DNA of 64,000 nucleotides from Rhabdornis inornatus (taxonomy: Eukaryota > Chordata > Aves > Passeriformes > Rhabdornithidae): positions 186,001 through 250,000 of the forward strand of contig VWZS01004466.1 in NCBI GenBank assembly GCA_013397075.1. Direction: 5' to 3'. A model generated the notes under the pieces. The model had not been told where the DNA came from, did not search any database, and saw only the letters and a list, made by a program, of their open reading frames with translations. Positions 21,950 through 32,829 of this stretch are shown here, one piece after another (positions within the stretch are counted from its first letter, which is position 1; each line of letters opens with the position of its first letter). The position numbers were made by a program, and so were the translations under genes.

Positions 21950-23500
21950 GGATTAGCCTTAACTGATCAGGATATTAATTTAAGCCAAATTAGGAGGAGA
22001 TCCCTTGAGTGATCTTGTGCTGGTATCTCTGAGGTGTAATTTCCATCAGCTGAGCATTTCAGAATCCTGTGCCTCCAGGCTTCAGAGCTTCAGTAAGAGT
22101 TGGTACTGTTCCATGGAAACTCAGAGGTACTGTTCATAATTTTTGATGTTTAATGTCATTCTGCATAAGGCAGAATCCCCTCCTGAAATCAGTGGTTGAA
22201 GTTTGTATTTCTGTTTGGTTTATAGTGTTCATTATTAAAATGTTCTACTCCTGTTAGAAATGAATCATTGGTGAGTTTTTGTCCTTCCTAAAATATTATA
22301 TAGAGGTGGTCCCTGGGAGTCCAAGACCAGCCAGAGCTGTTGGTCCTGGCAGCTTTTGTCTGGGTTTTCCCTTTCTCTGCTGACCACAGATCTGGAGGTG
22401 TCCTGGCTCCATTTTCTTCACCGTGAATAACAATAATAATAACAACAACAGAATGGTACAAATGCAAGAAATAATGATCTGAAAATACAGGAAATTGAAG
22501 GCAATTTTTTAAGAAGCAGCTGGAGTTCCAGATCTGTAAAACTGGCACTAATGTGCCCAATTTTGCTTTTAACCTGTCAGTCTTCAGGATTTTCTTTCCA
22601 TCAGAGAAAAATAAAATAACTCATGAAGTTGTTACTAAGGTGATAGCAGGAGAGAATTTTGAAAAAGTTTGCTGATTAAAGTGCATCTGAAGAAATTATG
22701 CACTCAGGCAGGTAATTGAGGTGTTTTTGTTGTGAGTGGAAGTTTCTGAAGCTGTTAGCTGTGTGGCGGTCAACATGTAGAATAATAAAAAAAGAACTAA
22801 CATATAACCCCATATTACACCTTAATCACACAATTTATTATGGCAGGACAGCTCTGGAAAAAGAGACAGACAATGTGAAATATTAATCCTGGATGACATT
22901 TAGGAGGTCTTAATGTGGATCTGTGAATTTAAAGATTGATGTCGCTGGTGGACCAGCAGTCTTTAAAGGTTTTTAGCCTTGTTAATCTGGATTGCATCCT
23001 AATTTTTTAATCATGTAAGACAAGGATAATTATTTCAGCTAAGTTACATCATAGATTTTGTGATGTGGTTGCATATAAGACATTAATTAATTATATTCTG
23101 AAAGTTACAGAGGTCTTCAGCCCAAAATTTTTAGGGCTGAAAATGATCATTCATTAGTGGTGATGGGGAAGACACCTCCACTCTGCATCAGTTACCTTTT
23201 GGGATTTTCTGGTACTCTGCAGGAAAAAAAAGACAAGTTTTGCCTCAATCCACAGCTGTTGAAAGGAGTTAGGTTCTCAGCACACCCAAAAACGTGATTA
23301 AAACACAAATGAGATTAAATGTTGGGATTCAAAGTGAGCATTCACCTTTATTTTTCTTCATGAAAGAGGAAAGAAAGAGAGAAAATAGAAAAGTAGAAAA
23401 TGCCAAGGATAGATAAGCATGTTATGCACTTAACTAGGCTAATGCCAGCATTTAAAAACACAAATCCAGTGACAATTGCAATTCCAGCTCATGCTAAACA
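21950..23500. other. Gene-poor stretch
   Basis: No exon is recognised. A short (AAT/AAC)n microsatellite lies at 22427-22450. A purine-rich AGAAAG tract lies at 23365-23400. Confidence 0.5.
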
Positions 23501-23509
23501 TTTTCTCTG

Positions 23510-23977
23510 TCCTGTAGGCCCTAAAGGCTTTAGCAGGGTAGTAACCCATGATCAAACCAGTCTTGTGGTTTCGTAGACTGAAATAATTCTCCAGCTTGAT
23601 CAGTTACTTCTTTTGTCTTAGCTTGTGCCTCCTCAGTGGAGGATAAGGCACTGTGGGATGGTAATGTGACACTCAGTTCCAGAAAAATTCAGCACATTCC
23701 CAGATATATTCCCCTTTCAGTAGCTGTATATGGGGTATCCTTTGTGGTGATTTGAGATGTTTCATCTTCCAAACCCTCATTCAGTTCTATCAAGAGATAG
23801 TTGTGGAACAAGCACTTTGTCAAGTTGGTTGTGCAGGGATTCCAACTCAGAGAGTGGATATGTTGTTTCTTTATACAGCCTTGGTTCTAATTCATCATCC
23901 CCCTCTCTTGTAATCTCTCTGAAAAATTGAGCCAAATCGTAAAACTTGAAACAACAGCAAGGGGAGGAGCTGTGCAT
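23510..23977 (-). pseudogene. Decayed protein-like stretch on the minus strand, possibly retroviral gag
   Basis: Read on the minus strand, a 66-codon frame (23977 to 23777) gives FYDLAQFFREITREGDDELE and TTYPLSELESLHNQLDKVL. It ends in a stop. Past that stop another frame continues with protein-like wording (DETSQITTKDTPYT, then STEEAQAKTKEVTDQAGELF), interrupted by at least one further stop and a frame change. The acidic/basic balance and continuity across frames suggest a broken old coding sequence rather than chance. A retroviral gag or other retroelement origin is a guess, as I see no zinc knuckle or enzyme motif. Confidence 0.35.
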
Positions 23978-24029
23978 TTGCCCTTCACTGATACAGAGCT
24001 TACACAGAGAACAGAGGCAAGGCTGTGTT

Positions 24030-24112
24030 GCAACTTGTCTTCCCTGAGGAAGATCCTGTGGCAGGATCTAGATTATCTTTGGGGTCCCTTCCAACCCAGG
24101 CCAAAATGGTTG
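24030..24112 (+). mobile_element. CR1 3'-tail fragment
   Basis: ATCCTGTGGCAGGATCTAGATTATCTTTGGGGTCCCTTCCAACCCAGGCC ends in the usual CR1 terminus. Confidence 0.65.
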
Positions 24113-25830
24113 CTTTTCCATGTCAGCAGAGCTATTTGGAATGTGTAGGTGGTCCAAGATCTCAATGGCCTGGTCACCAGAGGATAACAAATGCATCAGC
24201 TTGAGTATTACAGACAGTTCTTTCTTTTCCTTAACAAGCAGGAGTTACGGCCAAAATAACTTTTTCCTCTCAAAATCAGTAGTTCAGTCTAATTTTAGCA
24301 CCAATATGGGAAAAACCCAGCAGGTGGGGATCTACAACTGTGTTCTATTTATACCACAGCAGCTTAGGGACCTTGAACTGGGCAGAGGCAGCTGTACTTA
24401 GATACTGTACAAAGTAAAATGGTGTTTCCTGTCACAAACAACTTTCAGTCTGGAGTAGCATTAATGCAGTTCCCTCAAATGGGAAGCACTTTTATAGATA
24501 ATAAACTCTACTGTGATTTACTGCATGGTTTTTGCCTTTTTGTAATTGAATATGATCCAAATTTCAGCTTTCCAAAATCTCCAGGACAAAAAGAGAGCCC
24601 ACCACATTCCCAAGGAAACTAAGGAATTGCACAAAGCATGGTTACAGACTATGGCTGTTAGAATGAATGCTTCCTGGAAACACTTGAAAAATTGTGATGA
24701 ACAAACAATTGGAAAAGCATCAAAGGGGTCTAATACTAGGATTAAAGCTGGATTTGCCATGTTTATTTTTACTCCATGCATTTTGGTTTGGGTAGTATAT
24801 TGTAGATGCATTTATACTTTGGCAGGTTTCCTGGTTTTGAGGATTTTCTTGTTTTTCAAGGAAGGATAATGAAGTGAATTTTTCAGAGGTAGAGGATTTA
24901 ATTTTCTGTGATTGTAGACCACGCTTACAGGAATGGAGAATCTATCATGGGAAGCACAGACTCAGGAAAGGGCTTTGAAAGCCATGGTGAGTATCAGCAC
25001 AACATTAGCTCCAATGGTGATGCTGGGATGCTCACAGGAGCAGAATCCAGGGAACGCTGCACAAACCCAAAGAGACTCAAAATATTCACCCTGTATTTAT
25101 CACTCAGGAAAATTTGTACAGCAGTGACAGATTAGCTCCTGGGTTTGAAGAAAGAACTAAACCCAAGAAGTTCCTTGGCATGTATGAAGGCAAGAAATCA
25201 AACTATCACAGGCATCTTCTGTGCCCACCCTCTCCTGGAAAGCCCCATGTCACTTAATGTGCTGGTAAAATCCCCGTAAATTCTATGGAAATCTTAATAA
25301 ATGCTGTGGGTATTTTGCATGGTACAGCTGACATAGGAATTAAACCACTCACAGAGGCTTTAAATCAATAGCACTTAATTAGTTTAAATAAGTAGACACA
25401 ATCATAAATAGCCCTTCTTCAACAAGTCTAGTCTATAAAGTCTGATTTAGCAGAAATTGGATAAGGACAGCAGATTGCAGATAACTTGTGTGTAGGGACT
25501 AACTATACTCAGAAGTAGAGATTTTCCATTTTATATTAGAGCCATTTAAATGGCATCAGAGATATGAAAGAGTAACGATTTCATCTTTAACCCGTGTAGG
25601 AACAGTTAGGTTGAAAGGACTGATTTAATATACTCCAAATCTGCCACCACCTGGTACTCAAGGAAACTGCATTGCACTCAAATGCAGGCAGACATCTCTC
25701 GCAGTCTTGCCGGGGCTGGCTGGCAGAATAATACCCACTGAAGCCAAGGGATAAGTCCAAAATACCCCACCTGAAAAGCCAGAGGGTTCTTAAAACATTG
25801 GCAAATTCTGAAAAGACAGGTAAGATTTAC
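24113..25830. other. Gene-poor stretch
   Basis: Frames of 60-107 codons at 24518-24869 and 24908-25135 overlap on both strands and show no domain. No RNA gene or known repeat is recognised. Confidence 0.5.
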
Positions 25831-25837
25831 CCTGTGC

Positions 25838-25890
25838 TGTACCTGAAGGGAGCCTACGTGAAAGATGGAGAGGAAACTATATTGAAAGGC
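25838..25890 (+). mobile_element. CR1 fragment
   Basis: ACCTGAAGGGAGCCTACGTGAAAGATGGAGAGGAAAC matches the internal CR1 3' phrase CTGAAGGGAGCCTACAGGAAAGATGGAGAG. It is separated from the larger copy that follows. Confidence 0.6.
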
Positions 25891-26004
25891 CACAATAAGA
25901 TCACCCTGGAGCTTTCTCTTTCTTCTGGGGGTGGAATGAAGAAATGTGAGGGAGGAATCAGAGACAGTTGTGATACAAAGAGATGCTGGGGAGTGTCAGG
26001 TGAA

Positions 26005-26540
26005 GAGAACAACTGAGACAACAGGAGAATGTGGGAGTGCAAGGGAGCTTGTGGAGGCTGTGCAGCAGAGGAAGGGCTGCAGGACAGCCCTGTGCTGAGC
26101 ACTGCTGGGGCCACACCTCAAATCCTGTGTCCAGTTCTGAGACCTTTACTATGAGATGGACATGGAGGGGCTGGAGCGTGTCCAGGGAAGGGAATGGAGC
26201 TGGGGAAGGGTCTGGAGCACCAGGAGGGGCTGAGGGAGCTGGGAAAGGGGCTTAGCCTGGAGAAAAGGAGGCTCAGGGGGAACCTTCTGTCCCCCCACAA
26301 TTCCCTGACAGGAGGGGACAGCTGGGGGGGTCAGGCTCTGCTCCCAGGGAACAGGGACGGGACAGGACAGGAGGAAACAGCCTCAAGCTGTGCCAGGAGA
26401 GGTTGAGGTTGGACATCTGGAAGAATTTCTTCTCTGGAAGGGTGATTAGGCACTGAAAGGGGCTGCCCAGGGAGGAGCTGGAGTCAGCTGGAGGTGTTTT
26501 AAGGAAAGCCTTAAGGTCTCCAGTGGGATGGCCTGGGGGC
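26005..26540 (+). mobile_element. CR1 LINE 3' fragment of a different subtype
   Basis: The sequence has the order AGCTTGTGGAGGCTGTGCAG, GGGGCCACACCTCAAATCCTGTGTCCAGTT, AGGGGCTGGAGCGTGTCCAGGGAAGGGAATGGAGC, GGAGAAAAGGAGGCTCAGGGG and TTGAGGTTGGACATCTGGAAGAATTTCTTCTC. This is a CR1 subtype with longer text and different wording from the other copies here. It includes a GGGGAC-rich segment. Confidence 0.85.
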
Positions 26541-26589
26541 AGCAGAGCTCTGTGGGGACTTTTTCATGAAGGCAGCTTCTCCTCCAGGC

Positions 26590-26840
26590 TGTGACAGGGA
26601 TGTGTCCCTTCTCCCGGAGACTCGGTCCCAAAAGGCTTGGGAGGAACAGGGATGCTGCAGTGCAGCAGCCAGCCAAGAGTGGGACCTGCTTGAGTGACAG
26701 CTCTGCCCTCACCCACTCCGGGCAGAAACCTTCCAAGTGCTGCCACTGCGGGCAGGGCTTCAGTCACAACCACTCCTTATGGCACACCAGCTGGGCACCG
26801 GTGCTGGCAGCATCCCTGGGTGTGCTCTGGGAATGATCCA
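26590..26840 (+). pseudogene. Isolated, decayed C2H2 zinc-finger remnant
   Basis: In one plus frame the sequence reads SDSSALTHSGQKPSKCCHCG followed by QGFSHNHSLWHTSW. This shows the end of one finger (SSALTH) with a shortened linker (SGQKPSK). It is followed by a second finger start with CxxC (C-C-H-C), the GQGFS turn and a disrupted helix lacking the HxxxH pair. The frame ends soon after in a stop. It looks like a fragment of a zinc-finger exon, perhaps from a duplicate of the gene at 16-21 kb, landed next to a CR1 copy. Confidence 0.6.
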
Positions 26841-29800
26841 AGGTGCAGTTCCTGGTGCGGCCTGAGGTACAAGGCGAGGGGACAAGTGTGTGACCACACC
26901 AGGTCCCCTGGATTCCAGACAGCTGGACATAGTGATGCCTTTGGCCCATATTGCACTTCTCAGTCACCTCCTCCCAACACACCCCAGGCACGGACTGGAA
27001 TTGTGCAGGGAGTTCCAGAGGTAGTTCTGCATCCCAAAGCTCAGTCATCCTCTTTCCCTGGTACTAGAATCAGATGCCATTTGCCACATGGCCAAGGTGC
27101 AGGTGTTTTCTCACCCTTCCTCATGACAGGTGTCTGTCCCTTCACATCAACCCTCAGGGCATTTATTTTCCTTTATCCATGTTCTGTGAAGTGATGTGTA
27201 CACTTAGCAATGCACTATAAATTAAAAGGATTGGCATGGACTTACTTCTAAGATCTTTATTGATTTATTTTGAAATTGAAGTGGCCTTAGGGTTCACAGC
27301 TGTTCTCCAGTATCTAGGATGGGATTGCTCACCAGTCTAAGCACATAACTGGAGTTCCTTTCCACAGTCACTGTTAGTTTTGCCTGTTCAGTGTCACTTC
27401 GCTGAAATAATTAGTTTTCCCTAGCCTGTCTGCCCTTTACTTTTTGTGGTCATGTAGCTGGAGAGGAGAATCTGGGTACCAACCTTTCCTTTGCTGTTGC
27501 AGAAGTTACAGGGTATGCTCCTCTTCTTCTTGGGATTTAATCATTTTGTGGGCAGCATGAACTCATGAGACAAATTCAGAAGGTATTGGGGACATGCAAA
27601 AAGGAAAGAACCGGAAGGTTCACTTTGACAGCAGCCACCTCGCTGGCTTCTCTACCAGCCAGCTCCTTCCTCAAGACAGTGGGAAACTACTGGAAAAAGC
27701 AAATTAGTTACTCTAATTCCAGCAGAGCATCCCTAGCGTGCTTCATCCCAGACCTATGGTCACCAGCTGGTGCCCAAATGCTCCTGCCAGCTGTGGGATG
27801 TAGAATACTGCAAATTTCTGTTGTGCTAACAGTGCTCATATCCTGCAGTGGGACTGTGGCACTTTAGAAATACCTAAGAGACACAAATGCATCAATGACG
27901 TCTCTGAAATAAAATCTGTCACCCTCGTGGTGTTATCCTGACTCTCCCTCTCTCTCTCCCCTCCCTTCTTTTTACCATTCCCTTCCATCACTTCCCTTTC
28001 TTTCTTTCTCTCCAGAGTGAGTTCCCATCAGTTTCTCAGCCCAAAGAATCTGGAGTTGAGGGACATGCTTAGAATTGGTCTTAATTTTCTCACATTTCTG
28101 AAAAAATCTGAAAAGCCAGAGGAGTGCACTCAGTGCTCACCATTCCTTTATGAGGGAAAGTGGTTTGTCTTTTTTTCTCTGCAGTGACACACCATCCTGA
28201 TGGTAGAAGAACCTGGTTGTAAGGAAGTTGTTTTACTCAGTGCCACTGGGTTATATGGGATCCAGTTTTCCAGTCTGCTGCTAGGAAAAAATACATGTAA
28301 TAGTGATGACTGAAATACAGCTTTTTACACTCTTTGTTTCATTGTGACTGGAAAAACAGATTTCTGTTCGTCTTGGACATGAGATATGTTTAGTGTAATT
28401 TTTTAGAAGTATTTTGTGCCTATTCTCTAAAACATTTTTTGAGATGTATCAAATGAAAGTGTCCCTGCATGCACAGGAGACTTTCCTTTCAGGCTCCGTT
28501 TCTTCTTCACCTCAGCAACACTAGTCTGAATAGCCAGAGACACATCAGCAGGAGCCCCCATCTCTTAAAAAAAAAAAAATGGAAAAAAACGGAAATACAG
28601 GAAATTTCAAAATATTAAGCAAAGGGAGGCCAGAAGAGGCAACAAAGCCAAAGTTAAGGTGTCCCAAAGCATTTTGCCATTGCAGTGGTGAATGGCTGAA
28701 CCAGGCCACCACATGAGTGGAAGGGATTGAAATGGGATGAACAACTAGGAAGGAAGACTGAGGGAGGGTTAGACTTCCTGAAGCTGCTGGGAAGATGTAA
28801 TTTGGGGTGATAGCAGCTGCATGGGAGAATGGTCACCACTTTCCAGACTCTCCCACTGATCCCTCATACCTGGACTTGCTTCTTTTTTTGCTTTCCAGAG
28901 CTCTTGCAGTTGTCCTGCTGCTCATGTGTTGCCTTGGGCCATTTTCTGTTCTGTCTCTCCCCCCAGCTGACCTTCCCCACAATGCTGCTGAGCTCTGCCT
29001 GTGGCTGAGCTGTTTGTGCTTTCCCATCTTTCCCGAAGACTTCTCTGTTCTGTCAGTGTTTCCTCTAACAAAAGGGCAGCCTCACCTTGCTTATCCCAGA
29101 GCACCTCTGAGCATGCAGGATGTGCCCCTGCTTTTACAGATGGCAGAGCTTTTGACAGGCCTGTATGTGTCCTTCCATTTCCCTTTTCCCAGCCTTAGCA
29201 GATCTTTCCCAGTACACAGACTGGGAAGTTTCTTCCCACAGCTCTGCACCTGACTGTTCTACTTAAGAAGGTGCCTCTTTGCTGGTCAACTGCTTTATTT
29301 TCTTGCCTGATTTCTTTAACAGATGACCTTTGGATTTCTCCTGATGACTTCAAGGTAGAAATACCAAGCAAAACAGGAAATACAGAGTTTACATATAGTA
29401 CACATTAGAGGGATTTCAGGCATCTTCCCAATTCTTTGGACATAGGATCAAGCCTTTATGTGAATGTAGGGTGAAACAGGAACCTCAAGATGCTTTACTG
29501 AAAAAAAAAAATGTATTTTAACAATTACTGGAAGAAGGGAAGCAGCAATGGGAATGCAGGGAGCAAGGGGCTGAAACAGAAGATTTTTCCTGTGTCTAGA
29601 GAAGGAAGAATTAAGATCAATGAACACAATTCTTCATATTCTTAGAGAGGTGAAAAAAGATGGCAAAACACAATGATATTTGGTCTGGACTCTTGAATCC
29701 AAGTTCCCTGACGTGGTCAGCCTTGATGTTATCTGTCAGAGCTGTCCTGAGGACGTGGGTTGTTGTGAAAGCACTCAGGGTTTACCTCAGGGCAGCCACA

Positions 29801-32165
29801 TCCTGCCCTAAGCTTCAGGCATTTTCTTTCCTTTAGCTAATTTGGGATGCAGCTGCCAATGTGACTGTGGGTTTCACCTGCATCCTCCACCGTTGTGACC
29901 ACAGCCATGAACACATGTGGAGAGAAAGCCAGTACTTTCCCTAGAAATGTAACCTGAGAAGATCCTGAAGTTTCTCAGGCTCTGAGTCTCTGGATTCACC
30001 ACCTTTGCCATCAGTGCTCAAGTCAGTCATCTCCCAGCAGGAGTATTCCTGGGGAGAGACGCAGTGAAGTACCAAGTCAGAAGCAGGAGGGAAAGAAAAA
30101 GGAAATGACTGGTACTTAAAAATACTCAACCCAGGAGGCATGAACCATGAACTGAAGAGAGATGTCAGAAGAAACCCAGACACAGCTTGGAATACAAGAG
30201 AGAATGACTAATTGCAGATGCTTCCTCCAAGTCTGTGAGTAGGTGAAAGTGATGTCACTGCTGGTGTGATCATGGATGTTAGTGCTGGTGCATCACAGCA
30301 GTGGCATTGTTTCTCTAGAGCAGAGAAGAGGAATACATCCTCTTCTGGAATGTATCCACAAATTGTTACTTCACTCTGTACCATAAAGCTGTCTGTGAAG
30401 AAGGCTCTTTTATTTTCTTTCTTGGTGATAGCACAGCCCCCTTATTTGCAGTACCCTTAAAAATCCGGGTAGCTTTCTCCCTAATCCACAGAAAAAAGAA
30501 AATCCATCAGTGGAACAGCACACACTGCCACTAACTTTTGTTCCAAAAGCATCCTGTGAAGGACTGCTAAAGCAAAGCCTGTGTGAAGATATTTGGTGCT
30601 GCCATCTGAGCACAGTGAGGTTTACTCTTGTGTCCCTTATGAACATGGGCAAAGGATTCCTGCCTCCTCATTCCCCCAGCTCCTTCACTGGCTGAAAGGT
30701 TCATATTCCTTGTATTAAATACGTATTTCTGAGGCTGGGCTTTCATGACATCCTGAAATGGCAAACAGCTCTCACTGATTTGTGACTGCAGATTATCCTG
30801 GATGGCTAAAGCTCTTGCCATCCCCAGCCACACCACTGGGTTATTTTTAATTTGGATTGCTTCCCTGATCCAGTGCTCAGCACAGCTCCACAAACCACAA
30901 GGCTGGCACAAATGAGGGAAAATTGCAGTCTGGGGTTGGTGGTAACAAATATCTCAGGATTCCTTAAGTTGGTAATGCCACCATGCAATCCATGCCATCA
31001 AGCAGGAGCCTGGGGGGAGCAGCAGGGAGTTAAGAGAATGTAGAACAAAGGCATTAAACAAAAATGTACTCTTTTTTGCACACGAGGAATATCTGCCGAG
31101 GAGGTTCAGTTTAGGAATCTTTTCCAAGTGGATGTCACACAGCTGGAATTGGTGCTCATCTCTTGCTAAGTACCTCTGAGGAGTAGAGATGCCAGTTTTG
31201 TACTACTCTGCTCATCCCATTGGAGCTCTGGTTCCACCTCCTTTTCCTCCAAAAGCCTCATCTCCTGCTCTGTGTGTACTTGTGGTCACTTCCTCCTGAG
31301 CTCTATTCGTGGTGCCAGTGCAGCTCTGTGTGCAGCTGCAGTGCGATGCAGATTGAAATTTCAGTGACTGAAAAGTAATAGTTTCCCACTCTACCCTTGG
31401 TTATTTTTAGCTGGATCAGTTCCTGATCCAATCCATTGTACAGACATGCAAACAGCTGTGTCAGTGTGACAGGAGGAAAATGTTTGAGGGAAGCAGAGGA
31501 GAGGCTTAGCCAAGTTTAATCATCACTGGTACCAAATGGCAAACCACAATCATGAATGATTGCTCTAAATGCCTGGCAGCAGTTATTTCAACTTCTCTAC
31601 AGCTCCCTGTCTTACTTCTTATGTAAGAAACAAAACCTAGGGAGCTTCCCAAGTCGGTGCCACAGAAAGGAAATGGCCCTATATCTGGTATAGCTGCCCC
31701 TTTCTGCATGAATCTAGGCAAGCTGAGTGCATGGAGCCTGAACAAGTCTGCTGGCAGGCAAAGCAGCCAGGGTTCTTCACAGCTTCCTTACCTGTTGTAG
31801 TTTGGCCAGCCTGTACATTAAAAGGTCAAGTCCTGCAGAGACCAAAATTTGCCAGGACACCAGCCATGAGCAGCTACCCAGAAGTGTGCAAAATGTATTT
31901 ACAGTGGTCAAAAACCATGCCTGTGACACATGCTAAATACTCGCCACTACCAAAAGACAGCGATTCTGACACAAAGATGAAAAGTATAATTAAAAAATTA
32001 GAGATTTATTCAGAAGCCAAACATTTATTTGGTCAATTAAAATCACTTACTGATGCATATGACGTGCTCCTTGGTGCCTGACCAACTGCTGCTGTGGGCA
32101 GGGAATGGTGGGGATATTGTTCCATGAAGACTTTGTTCCATCCAAAGGCAGAAATAGAGAAAGGA
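26841..32165. other. Long gene-poor stretch
   Basis: No exon of known family is seen. There is a pyrimidine-rich tract (CTCCCTCTCTCTCTCCCCTCCC) near 27943-27966 and A-runs at 28568-28580 and 29500-29510. The 148-codon hydrophobic frame at 28807-29253 and the 116-codon frame at 31731-32081 are unrecognised. Confidence 0.5.
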
Positions 32166-32167
32166 TT

Positions 32168-32518
32168 TACAGAATAGAATGGCATGAGTTGGAAGGAACC
32201 TTTTAAGGTCATCTGGTTCCAACCTCCACCTTCCACTATCCCAGGTTGCTCAGAGCCCCATCCAGCCTGGCCTGGGACACTTCCAGGGATGGGGCAGCCA
32301 CAGCTTCTCTGGGAAACCTGTGCCAGGGCCTCACCACCCTCACAGGGATTTCTTCCCAATATCCAATCTAACCCTGCTGTGTGTCAGTGTGAAGCCATTG
32401 CCCCTTGTCCTGTCACTCCAGGCCCTTGTCAAGAGTCTCTCTCCATCTTTCCTGTGGGCTCCCTTCAGGCACTGGAAGGCCACAGAGAGGTCAAACAAAA
32501 CTACTCTGCATCTTTTAG
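32168..32518 (-). mobile_element. CR1 LINE 3' fragment, minus orientation
   Basis: Plus-strand text AGAATAGAATGGCATGAGTTGGAAGGAACC..., CCACTATCCCAGGTTGCTCAGAGCCCCATCC, CACTTCCAGGGATGGGGCAGCCACAGC and TCACTCCAGGCCCTTGTC is the reverse complement of the standard CR1 3' end. The frame at 32184-32558 is its shadow. Confidence 0.9.
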
Positions 32519-32562
32519 GCTGAAAAGAACCTTTAAGGTCATTAAGTCCAACCACTAACCAT
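32517..32562 (-). mobile_element. Second CR1 3' end abutting the first, minus orientation
   Basis: GGCTGAAAAGAACCTTTAAGGTCATTAAGTCCAACC is another CR1 terminus (reverse complement). It begins exactly where the previous copy stops, so one CR1 copy probably inserted at the edge of another. Confidence 0.6.
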
Positions 32563-32781
32563 CTTATTTTGCATGGTTCATCTGTGTGTTTTTCCTTTCT
32601 TTATGATGATCACGACTGCAGCAGCACTCTGAAAACGTGGACAAAGCCACCACTTATTTTGGGGTTGTCCTGGGAAATTACAAATATGTGCAAATACTGT
32701 CTTTTTTAATCTCAGAATTGCAGCCAGGGATGACAAGAAGCAATTTCATTTAGGAAATTTTTAAAAGCCTTTCAATCTTTC

Positions 32782-32825
32782 ATTGATACCTGAATTGATA
32801 CCTTTGATACCATTGATACCTTTAA
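32782..32825. repeat. (ATTGATACC)-type tandem repeat
   Basis: GATACC recurs four times within 40 bp, in the units ATTGATACCTGA, ATTGATACCTTT, GATACC and ATTGATACCTTT. It is a short minisatellite. Confidence 0.7.
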
Positions 32826-32829
32826 TTTC

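Noticed and set aside
28807..29253. 148-codon hydrophobic frame
   Set aside because: Pyrimidine-rich composition explains the Leu/Phe/Ser bias. No start context, no domain, no splice sites.
31731..32081. 116-codon plus-strand frame
   Set aside because: No domain recognised, no splice or promoter context; the C-terminal Lys-rich part is in AT-rich DNA.
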